Shown here one piece after another: positions 7,380 through 14,197 of a DNA stretch of 64,000 bases. The stretch comes from Actinomycetota bacterium. GTDB lineage: Bacteria > Actinomycetota > CADDZG01 > JAHWKV01 > JAOPZY01. How positions within the stretch are numbered: the stretch's first letter is position 1; every line of letters begins with the position of its first letter. A program made the translations under genes and the position numbers. The stretch spans positions 1-64,000 of the forward strand of contig DASTWV010000032.1 of the NCBI GenBank assembly GCA_035765775.1, read 5' to 3'. The notes beneath the pieces were generated by a model that had not been told where the DNA came from, did not search any database, and saw nothing but the letters and a program-made list of their open reading frames with translations.

Positions 7380-8425
7380 GGCGCCACCTCGATGTGCCCG
7401 GGCTCGCCGGCCACCGTGCGCCCGATGACCGCCGCCGCCGGGGTCCCCCGCGCCGTCAGGTCTCTCACCAGGGCATCCTCGGCGCCGGGGTCCACCGCGA
7501 TGAGCATCCCGCCCGACGTCTGGGCGTCGAACAGGACGGTGCGCAGGGCATCGCTCAAGGCCGGGCTGAAGTCCACCGAGGGGGAATAGTACGACGCGTT
7601 CCGCCGGGTGCCGCCGGGGACGAAGCCAGCCGCGGCCAGATCCGCCACCCCATCGAGCAGCGGGACCGCCCCCGCCGAGATCTCGCCGGCTACCCCCGAC
7701 AGGCGCAGCAGGTTGTGCAGGTGGCCGATCAGCCCGAATCCGGTGACGTCGGTGGCCGCCTCGGCCCCGGCGGCCAGCATCGCCTGGGCGGCGCCGGCGT
7801 TGAGCGTGGCCATGATCCGGGTGGCGTCGGCCACGAGAGCATCGGGGGCGGCGTCCCGCTTGATGGCGGTGGCGATGATCCCCATCGACAGGGGCTTGGT
7901 CAGGACGAGCGACAGGCCGGCCCGGGCCCCGGCGGAGGTCAAGAGCCGGTCGGGGTGCACCATGCCGGTCACCGACATCCCGTACTTGGGCTCAGCGTCC
8001 TCCACCGTGTGCCCGCCCACCACGCTCACACCCGCCTCGGTGGCCTTGTCGGCCCCGCCCTCCAGGACCCGGGCGAGGAGCTCGAAATCCAGCGTCTGCG
8101 GCCAGCCGACGAGGTTGAGGGCCAGCACCGGCCGGCCCCCCATGGCGTAGCAGTCGCTGAAGGCATTGGCCGCGGCGATGGCGCCCCACAGGTAGGGGTC
8201 GTCCACGATCGGGGTGAAGAAATCGACAGTGAGCAGGATGGCGTTGTCGGGCGCCACCCGGTAGACCGCGGCGTCATCGGGCGCGTCCAGGCCCAGGAGG
8301 AGGTTGGGGTCCTCGCTCCGGTTGTGGTCTCGAAAGCGGCGCAGGACCTGCGCCAGGTCGCTGGGACCGAGCTTGCAGGCTCAGCCGGCGCCGTGGCTGT
8401 ACTGCGTCAGACGGGGCGGGGTCAT
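7376..8425 (-). CDS. selD: Selenide, water dikinase SelD with in-frame TGA (selenocysteine)
   Basis: Makes monoselenophosphate from selenide and ATP, the selenium donor for selenocysteine and selenouridine. Reading from ATG 8425 gives MTPPRLTQYSHGAG, then TGA at 8381-8383, then ACKLGPSDLAQVL and an uninterrupted SelD to the TGA stop at 7376. The TGA falls exactly where E. coli SelD has catalytic Cys17, and the essential Lys is kept (K18 here), so it is read as selenocysteine, not a stop. Total length is 349 residues, normal for SelD. Downstream motifs include DDAAVY, the Asp of TVDFFTPIVDDP, FSDCYAMGG, GGHTVEDAEPKYG, DVTGFGLIGHL and DAQTSGGMLIAV. A perfect hairpin follows the TGA (separate entry). 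It is the first gene of the run and overlaps mec by 4 bases. selA, selB and selC must lie elsewhere. Confidence 0.93.
8345..8383 (-). promoter_or_regulatory. selD: Candidate bacterial SECIS hairpin after the selD TGA
   Basis: Starting 21 bases after the TGA (8381-8383), the coding strand has GACCTG-GCG-CAGGTC at 8345-8359, a perfect 6-bp stem with a 3-base loop beginning with G, placed about 27 bases from the TGA. That fits the loose bacterial SECIS description (a short stem-loop just downstream of UGA with G early in the loop). An alternative weaker fold places GGTC in a loop closer to the TGA. SelB binding is inference. Confidence 0.5.
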
Positions 8426-8520
8426 AGCCCTCTGTTATATCCCGGCAGCGCATTTGCGCCGTGCCGGGGGGGTCGGGAGCCGGATCCGGCCCGGGACCGG
8501 CGGCGGCACGGTAGCCTGGA

Positions 8521-10068
8521 GTGGTGCCGGACCCCCGCAAGGCGGCCCCCTCGGAGGAGGGGGGGCAAGGCCCCAAGAAAGCCTCGCGACACACCTCCGC
8601 GGCCGCCCGTTCCGACCAGGGTCCCCACCCCGCCCCGCCCCGCGCCAGTCCTCCCCGGCCCCCGGAGCCGGGCCGCGGGCACGCCAAGGAACCCCACAAC
8701 GCGGTGCCCACGGGCAAGGTCGGGCGCTTCAGCCGCCTGGCCGCGACGTCCATCAAAGGGTCAGTCCGCTTGGCGATGATCGGGCCCAAATCCTTGCTCG
8801 GGGGGGACTCGATCAAGAACCTGCTCGAGGATCTGCACCTCGCCACCGCCGAAGATCTGGTCGACACCCTCGGCCGCCTCAAGGGCACCTCGATGAAGCT
8901 GGGCCAGCTCGCCTCGTTCATCGACGCCGGCATCCTGCCCCCCGAGGTGCGGGACATGTACCAGGGCGTGCTGGGCTCACTCCGGGACGCCGCCCCGCCC
9001 ATGAAGGCGGAGCTGGTGGGCGAGGTGTTCCAGCACGAGTTCGGCATGCTGCCCGACGAGCTCTTCGCCGAGTTCAGCGCCGAGCCGGTGGCCGCCGCCA
9101 GCCTGGGCCAGGTCCACCTCGCCACCACCAAGGAGGGCGAGGAGGTGGCGGTCAAGATCCAGTACCCGGGCATCGAGGAGGCCATCCGCTCCGACCTGGC
9201 GGTCACCACTGCGGTCCGGCCCCTCCTGCCGCTGCTGGCCCCCGGCCTCGATGCCGGGGATGCCCTCGAGGAGATGCGCGCCCGCCTCCTGGAAGAGTGT
9301 GACTACCTCCTCGAGGCCGAGAACATGGACACCCTCGCCGACCGCTTCCAGGACCACCCGTTCGTCATCGTGCCGCGGTCGCTGCCCCAGCTGTCCACCG
9401 AGCGGATCCTCACCATGGGGCGGGCCCGGGGCCGGCCGTTCGCCGAGGTGATGGCACTGCCCCAGGAGGAGCGCGACCGGGTGGGCGAGATGCTGTTCCG
9501 CTTCTACTACGGGTCCCTGTACCGCTACGGCTTCACCAGCGCCGACCCCCATCCGGGCAACTACTTCCTGATGCCCGACGGCCGGATGGCGTTCTTCGAC
9601 TTCGGGCTGGCCTGCAACCTCGACCCCCGCATGACGCCCTACCTGCAGGGCGCCTTCATGGCGCTGCGGGACAAGGATGTCGCCGGGGTCTTCCGCAACG
9701 CCATCGCCATGCGCTACGTCACCCGGCCGGAGCAGACCGACCCCCAGCGCTTCTACGAGTGGGTGCGCCTGGTGCTGGACCCGGTGGCCGAGGACCACGA
9801 GTACACCTTCACCCGGGAGTTCATCGCCGAGCGGACCGCCACCATGCTCGACCCCCGCAACCCATGGTTTTCGTTCCTGCGCCAGCTCAACCTGCCCCGC
9901 TGGGGGATCCTCGTCTACCGCTTGGAGCTGGGCCTGTTCGCCGTGCTGGCGCAGCTGGGGGCCACGGCCAACTGGCACCGGATCGTGCTGGAGTTCTGGG
10001 ACGCCGCCGAGCCCTCCACCGAGCTGGGCGAGGCCGAGGCGGCGTGGATGGAGAGCCACCCGAAGTAA
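8521..10068 (+). CDS. ABC1-family atypical kinase (UbiB/ADCK-like)
   Basis: Protein-kinase-like ATPase of the ABC1/UbiB group, often linked to isoprenoid-quinone or lipid homeostasis; its substrate here is unknown. Family marks are KxGQ in SMKLGQLASF, the Ala-rich nucleotide loop AAASLGQVHLA, the catalytic-site Lys in EVAVKIQYPG, EECDYLLEAEN, the catalytic loop DPHPGNYFL and the metal-binding FFDFGLA. From the first GTG at 8521 the product is 515 residues, with a Pro/Arg-rich N-terminal stretch of about 60 residues. GTG 8524 would be leaderless after a TAGCCT at 8512-8517, and GTG 8704 with AAGGA upstream would remove the tail. The start is therefore uncertain. It is divergent from selD and followed by a good terminator. 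Confidence 0.9.
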   Translation: MVPDPRKAAPSEEGGQGPKKASRHTSAAARSDQGPHPAPPRASPPRPPEPGRGHAKEPHNAVPTGKVGRFSRLAATSIKGSVRLAMIGPKSLLGGDSIKNLLEDLHLATAEDLVDTLGRLKGTSMKLGQLASFIDAGILPPEVRDMYQGVLGSLRDAAPPMKAELVGEVFQHEFGMLPDELFAEFSAEPVAAASLGQVHLATTKEGEEVAVKIQYPGIEEAIRSDLAVTTAVRPLLPLLAPGLDAGDALEEMRARLLEECDYLLEAENMDTLADRFQDHPFVIVPRSLPQLSTERILTMGRARGRPFAEVMALPQEERDRVGEMLFRFYYGSLYRYGFTSADPHPGNYFLMPDGRMAFFDFGLACNLDPRMTPYLQGAFMALRDKDVAGVFRNAIAMRYVTRPEQTDPQRFYEWVRLVLDPVAEDHEYTFTREFIAERTATMLDPRNPWFSFLRQLNLPRWGILVYRLELGLFAVLAQLGATANWHRIVLEFWDAAEPSTELGEAEAAWMESHPK

Positions 10069-10135
10069 CAGCCCGGCCGGATGGGCGGGGCCACAGTTCC
10101 CGGAGCCGATCCGGGTCGGGCTGCTCGCAGGCGAG

Positions 10136-10159
10136 GGCCCCCCGGCGGGGGCCGCTTTT
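10136..10159 (+). terminator. Intrinsic terminator after the ABC1 kinase gene
   Basis: GGCCCCC at 10136-10142 pairs with GGGGGCC at 10147-10153 around a 4-base loop, followed by GCTTTT. Stem, loop and T-run are oriented for plus-strand transcription, 67 bases after the stop codon. It would separate this gene from the convergent cobO. Confidence 0.65.
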
Positions 10160-10225
10160 CATCTCGCCCTGGATCCGTCGCGAACGGGGGGATTCCACCA
10201 CAGAATGCGCCCAGCGCCTCAGACA

Positions 10226-10774
10226 TCACCACTCGATGCCACGCTGGGCCTTGATCCCCTCCTCGTAGGGGTGCTTCACGGGGTGCATCTCGGTCACCAG
10301 GTCCGCCGCCGCCACCAGCTCGGCCGGGGCGTCCCGGCCGGTCACCACGATGTGCTGGAAGCCAGGCCGCCCCACCAGCACCGAGACCACCTCGGCGGTG
10401 TCCACCCAGCCGAAGGCCATCGGATAGGTGAACTCGTCCAGCAGCAGGAAATCGAAGGCCTCGGACTCGATGAGGCGCCGGACCTCCGCCCACCCTTCCC
10501 GGGCGAGGTCGGCCGACTCCTCGAGGTTCCGGGAGGTCCAGGTCCAGCCGTCGCCCATGGCCTCCCAGACGATGCCCCCGAGGGCCTCGGCCGCAGCCCG
10601 CTCGCCGATCTTCCACTTGCCTGACTTCAAGAACTGGAAGACGCCCACCCGGTAGCCCTGCGCCCAGGCCCGCAGCATCATGCCGAAGGCGGCGGTGGAC
10701 TTCCCTTTGCCGTTGCCGGTATGGACAATCAGCAGGGCCCGGTCCCGGGGGGCCCGCCCGGGCGCGCTGGGCAT
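10226..10774 (-). CDS. cobO: Corrinoid adenosyltransferase CobO/CobA type
   Basis: Transfers the adenosyl group of ATP to cob(I)alamin or cobyrinic acid diamide, giving the adenosylated cofactor. The 182-residue product has the family's P-loop HTGNGKGKSTAAFG near the N-terminus (residues 18-31), GVFQFLKSGKWKIGE, DFLLLDEFTYPMAFGW (Walker-B-like) and VTGRDAPAELVAAADLVTEM. It starts at ATG 10774, nine bases after the leuS stop, so it is probably translated from the leuS message. No other cobalamin synthesis gene is nearby, but a cobalamin riboswitch lies at the right end of the window, so the organism handles B12. Confidence 0.93.
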   Translation of the reverse strand: MPSAPGRAPRDRALLIVHTGNGKGKSTAAFGMMLRAWAQGYRVGVFQFLKSGKWKIGERAAAEALGGIVWEAMGDGWTWTSRNLEESADLAREGWAEVRRLIESEAFDFLLLDEFTYPMAFGWVDTAEVVSVLVGRPGFQHIVVTGRDAPAELVAAADLVTEMHPVKHPYEEGIKAQRGIEW

Positions 10775-10783
10775 CCCGGATCC

Positions 10784-13318
10784 CTACGAGAGGACCAGGT
10801 TCACCAGGCGGGGCGGCACGACGATCACCTTCGAGGGTGTCCGTCCGTCCAGTGCCCGGCTCACCTTCTCGCTCCCGAGCGCCAAGGCCTCCATCTCCGC
10901 CCGGGCGATGTCCGCCGACACGTCCATGGTGTCGCGCACCTTGCCGTTGACCTGCACCACCATGGTCACCCGCTCGGCGGCCAGCACGGCGGGGTCGTAG
11001 GCCGGCCAGGGCTCGAGGTGGATCGACCCCTCGTGGCCCAGACGGTGCCACAGCTCCTCGGTGATAAAGGGGGCGATGGGCGCCAGCAGCTTCAGGAACA
11101 CCTCCACCGCCTCCCGGGGCGGCGGCCCGGATGCCTTGGAGAGCGCGTTCAGCAGCTCCATCATGCGGGCGATGGCGGTGTTGAAGCTGAAGGACTCGAA
11201 GTCGTCGGTCACCGCCTTCACCGTCCGGTGCACCGCGAGGTTGAGGGCCGGGCTCACCGCACCGGGCTCGGCCGACGACAGCACCCGCCACACCCGGCTC
11301 AACCAGCCGAAGGCCACCCGGCCGATCTCCTCGACGCCGTCGGCCGGGAAATCGTAGGCCGCCCCCGGCGGGCTGCAGAACAGGATGAACAGGCGGGTGG
11401 CGTCGGCCCCGAAGCGCTCGACCGCCACCGATGCCTCCACCACGTTGCCCAGCGACTTCGACATCGCCTTGCCGCCCATCGAGATCGAGCCCTGGTTGAA
11501 CAGGCGCAGGAAGGGCTCGGGGAAGGTCACCAGGCCCATGTCCTGGAACGCCTTGGTGAAGAAGCGGGCGTAGATGAGGTGCATCACGGCGTGCTCGATG
11601 CCGCCGACGTACTGGTCGATCGGGCACCAGGCCGCCACCCGGTCCGGGTCGAAGGGGGCGGTGTCGTTCTGCGGGTCGCAGAAGCGCAGGAAGTACCACG
11701 ACGAGTCGAAGAACGTGTCCATCGTGTCGGTCTCCCGCCGGCCTGGCCCCCCGCACGCCGGGCAGGGCACCTGCACCCAGTCGGTGGCGTTGGCCAGCGG
11801 CCCGACCGCATCGTCGGTGGGCGTGTAGTCGGCGTGCTCGGGCAGGAGCACGGGGAGCTGGTCGTAGGGCACCGGCACCTCGCCGCAGTCCGCGCAGTAG
11901 ACGATGGGGATCGGCGTGCCCCAGTAGCGCTGGCGGGAGACCAGCCAGTCCCGCAGCCGGTAGTTCACCGCCCCCTTGCCCTTGCCCTGACCCACCAGCC
12001 AGGCGATCACCTGCTCGACCCCGGCGCCGGTCGAGGGGTCGGACCAGGTGCCGGTGAACGGGCCCGAGTTCACCATGGTCCCGGGCCCCACCGAGGCCTC
12101 GGTCATGTCCGCCGGGTCCAGTGCGGGGACCCCCTCAGGCTGGATCACCACCCGGATCTCGATGCCGGACTGGCGGGCGAACTCGAAGTCCCGGGTGTCG
12201 TGCGCCGGCACGGCCATGATGGCCCCGGTCCCGTAGTGCATCAGCACGTAGTCTGCGGCCCAGACCGGGATCTCCTCGCCGTTGACCGGGTTCACCGCCA
12301 CCGCCGGCAGGCGGTAGCCCTTGCGCACCCGCTCGGACGAGACCCGCTCCACCTCGGTCTGGCGGCGGACCTCCTCCAGGTAAGCGGCATAGGGCGCCTC
12401 GTCGGGGGTCCCGGCCACCAGCTCGGCGGCGAAGGGGTGCTCGGGCGCCACGACGAAGAAGGTCGCCCCCCACAGCGTGTCCGGCCGGGTGGTGAACACC
12501 GGGTACGAGCGCCCCGGACCACCACCGGTGGGACGCACCTCGAAGACGACCTCGGCGCCCCGGCTGCGCCCGATCCAGTTGCGCTGCTGAACCAGGACCT
12601 GCTCGGACCACTCCAGGATCTCCATGTCGTCCAGCAGGCGGTCGGCGTAGTCCGTGATCTTGAGGAACCACTGGGCGAGGTCCCGCACCTCGGGGACCGA
12701 CCCGCACCGCCAGCACACCCCGGCCGAGATCTGCTCGTTGGCCAGCACCGTCTTGTCCACCGGGCACCAGTTGACCGGGGCGGTCTTGCGGTACGCCAAC
12801 CCACGCTCCAGGAGCTGGAGGAAGATCCACTGGTTCCAGCGGTAGTAGTCGGGGCTGGCGCTCGCCAGCTGGCGGCTCCAGTCGTACGAGAACCCCAGCC
12901 GCTTCTGGGACCGGCGCATCCGCTCGATGTTGGCGAAGGTCCACTCGCCCGGGTCCACGCCCCGCTTGATGGCGGCGTTCTCGGCCGGCAGGCCGAAGGC
13001 GTCGTAGCCCATCGGGTGCAGCACCTGGTGGCCCTTCATGCGCCACTGCCGGGCGATGGCGTCGGCGATCGAGTAGTTCTCGACGTGGCCCATGTGCATG
13101 TCGCCCGACGGGTACGGGAACATCTCCAGCACGTAGCGCCGGCGGGCGGGATCGGGGTGCTCGGGGGCAGCGTGCAGGCCGCTCGCCTCCCAAGCCTCCA
13201 CCCAGGCCTCCTCGAAGCTCTGCGGCTCGTAGCGGGCGGCGTCGGCGGCGCCCACCCCGGCAGTGGACGAGGGCGAGTGCGCGGGCGAGGGCGCGGCGGA
13301 ATCGGGAACGGTTGCCAT
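10784..13318 (-). CDS. leuS: Leucyl-tRNA synthetase
   Basis: Class I aminoacyl-tRNA synthetase of bacterial type, 844 residues. The HIGH-type motif is PSGDMHMGH (about residues 70-78), the zinc-like insert is visible in NWCPVDKTVLANEQ, the CP1 editing domain includes TTRPDTLWGATFFVVAPEHP and GIMAVPAHDTRDFEFA, a second CPAC cluster follows, and the KMSKS-type signature is GGKAMSKSLGN around residues 610-620. The anticodon-binding and C-terminal domains are complete. The first ATG at 13318 gives a Ser/Ala/Pro-rich 30-residue leader. cobO follows within 10 bases. Confidence 0.97.
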   Translation of the reverse strand: MATVPDSAAPSPAHSPSSTAGVGAADAARYEPQSFEEAWVEAWEASGLHAAPEHPDPARRRYVLEMFPYPSGDMHMGHVENYSIADAIARQWRMKGHQVLHPMGYDAFGLPAENAAIKRGVDPGEWTFANIERMRRSQKRLGFSYDWSRQLASASPDYYRWNQWIFLQLLERGLAYRKTAPVNWCPVDKTVLANEQISAGVCWRCGSVPEVRDLAQWFLKITDYADRLLDDMEILEWSEQVLVQQRNWIGRSRGAEVVFEVRPTGGGPGRSYPVFTTRPDTLWGATFFVVAPEHPFAAELVAGTPDEAPYAAYLEEVRRQTEVERVSSERVRKGYRLPAVAVNPVNGEEIPVWAADYVLMHYGTGAIMAVPAHDTRDFEFARQSGIEIRVVIQPEGVPALDPADMTEASVGPGTMVNSGPFTGTWSDPSTGAGVEQVIAWLVGQGKGKGAVNYRLRDWLVSRQRYWGTPIPIVYCADCGEVPVPYDQLPVLLPEHADYTPTDDAVGPLANATDWVQVPCPACGGPGRRETDTMDTFFDSSWYFLRFCDPQNDTAPFDPDRVAAWCPIDQYVGGIEHAVMHLIYARFFTKAFQDMGLVTFPEPFLRLFNQGSISMGGKAMSKSLGNVVEASVAVERFGADATRLFILFCSPPGAAYDFPADGVEEIGRVAFGWLSRVWRVLSSAEPGAVSPALNLAVHRTVKAVTDDFESFSFNTAIARMMELLNALSKASGPPPREAVEVFLKLLAPIAPFITEELWHRLGHEGSIHLEPWPAYDPAVLAAERVTMVVQVNGKVRDTMDVSADIARAEMEALALGSEKVSRALDGRTPSKVIVVPPRLVNLVLS

Positions 13319-13436
13319 GGGACCAAACGGTACCGCACCGCTGCCCGGGGCATGCGCTCACCTGGTCTGGGCTCAGCCCGGCCGGGGGCGCTGGCGCGGC
13401 GTCCGCTGCCCCGGGGGACGTCGCACCGGTATACCC

Positions 13437-13485
13437 CTTTTGTGCACGAATGAACACGATAATCCTGTTCAGAGCTGCACAAAAG
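13437..13485. repeat. 49-bp nested palindrome upstream of leuS
   Basis: Outer arms CTTTTGTGCA (13437-13446) and TGCACAAAAG (13476-13485) are perfect 10-bp inverted repeats. Inside, after 4 bases on each side, TGAACA (13451-13456) and TGTTCA (13466-13471) form a second perfect 6-bp pair around a 9-base centre. The element is AT-rich compared with the region and lies about 120-170 bases upstream of leuS. It could be an operator for a dimeric or tetrameric regulator, or a cruciform. Confidence 0.7.
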
Positions 13486-13733
13486 CCGGAAGGCCGCGTC
13501 AGCGCCCCTACCTTGGTCGCACCGAGACGGCGGCGGCCGCCCCCCATGTCCCCGGACGCGCCGAAGCGCCCGGGGGGTCGGGCGCCTCGGCAGTCAGCGG
13601 GTGGGACAGCCGCTGATGGGACGGGAGGGGCTGCCGGTGGGACTCGGGCTATCCGTGAGTTCCCGCAGCAGCCGGGGGGTTACCGCCATGGACATCGCCG
13701 GACAGCAGTGAGACCTCCGCCGGAGCCCCTCCC

Positions 13734-13784
13734 GATCTGTGATGCAAACCGATCTGTGATGCAAACCGAATCTGTGGTGCAAAT
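13734..13784. repeat. Three tandem 17-bp repeats
   Basis: The unit gatctgtgatgcaaacc is present twice identically (13734-13750 and 13751-13767) and once with a few changes (13768-13784, gaatctgtggtgcaaat). The array lies 30 bases past the stop codon of the 32-residue peptide gene. Head-to-tail repeats with about 1.6 helical turns spacing are typical of protein-binding iterons or of slippage. No spacer structure, so not a CRISPR. Confidence 0.8.
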
Positions 13785-13813
13785 GCCGTACTGCAACGAG
13801 CTACGAAGCTGGC

Positions 13814-13912
13814 CTAGCGGCAGTTGACCGCAGCGCCCCCGGCGACGAACAGGCCGGCGATGGTGGCGAGACCGATGACCTTGGGGGCGTACTTCTTGAC
13901 AAGTGCGGCCAT
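13814..13912 (-). CDS. 32-residue membrane peptide
   Basis: Small frame from ATG 13912 to TAG 13814 encoding 32 residues: a basic start (MAALVKKYAPK), one hydrophobic helix (VIGLATIAGLFVAGGAAV) and an NCR end with a single Cys. It is supported by a very good ribosome site, GAAAGGAAAC, a few bases upstream and by standing alone in a divergent region opposite the histidine kinase gene. I do not recognise a family. The Lys-plus-helix layout resembles small membrane regulators or toxin-like peptides, but function is unknown. Confidence 0.55.
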   Translation of the reverse strand: MAALVKKYAPKVIGLATIAGLFVAGGAAVNCR

Positions 13913-14056
13913 GATCGTTTCCTTTCTCAGTGCGGCGCCCATCTGGCACCTGGGGATGTGCGAGGCCGGTGCCATCGGGTCCGGCCGGACCCGGCGACGA
14001 TGACGCCCGCACCCCGCCATTCTCGGCCCGAGTCCCGCCCCGTGCCTATCCCTCGT

Positions 14057-14079
14057 TGGTAGGAACTGACCTCCTACCA
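14057..14079. promoter_or_regulatory. Dyad in the two-component system upstream region
   Basis: TGGTAGGA (14057-14064) and TCCTACCA (14072-14079) are perfect 8-bp inverted repeats with a 7-base spacer, about 120 bases upstream of the histidine kinase start and on the 5' side of the divergent peptide gene. It has the form of a binding site for a dimeric regulator such as the LuxR-type response regulator encoded just downstream. Binding is inference. Confidence 0.4.
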
Positions 14080-14197
14080 GGTGGGAGAAATCCCTCCCCG
14101 ACCCGGGTCACTCCCAGGGATCTGTCCGGTCCTGGACACCATGCGGGCGGAGGATCGACAATCTTCCTGAGGCTGACCGGTCACAGCCCAGGAGCCG

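Larger units (their letters stand above)
13319..13813. other. Repeat-rich spacer upstream of leuS
   Basis: 495 bases without a supportable gene. It holds a nested palindrome (13437-13485) and three 17-bp tandem repeats (13734-13784), listed separately. The part from 13425 to 13500 is distinctly more AT-rich than its surroundings and probably contains the leuS promoter (minus strand). Short frames on both strands lack ribosome sites and look like high-GC noise. Confidence 0.5.

Noticed and set aside
7376-8257. selD as a truncated pseudogene starting at the internal GTG 8257
   Set aside because: The in-frame sequence upstream of the TGA matches the SelD N-terminus exactly, including the conserved Gly-rich motif, and the TGA falls at the catalytic Sec/Cys site. 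Truncation would be a coincidence.
10721-13453. Long plus-strand frame opposite leuS
   Set aside because: His/Gln/Gly-rich shadow of the synthetase with no start signal or family.
13451-13471. LexA (SOS) box in TGAACA...TGTTCA
   Set aside because: The actinobacterial SOS box has GAAC-4-GTTC spacing; here the spacing is 11 bases, and leuS is not a damage gene.
13734-13784. CRISPR array
   Set aside because: Repeats are contiguous with no spacers and no cas genes are present anywhere in the window.
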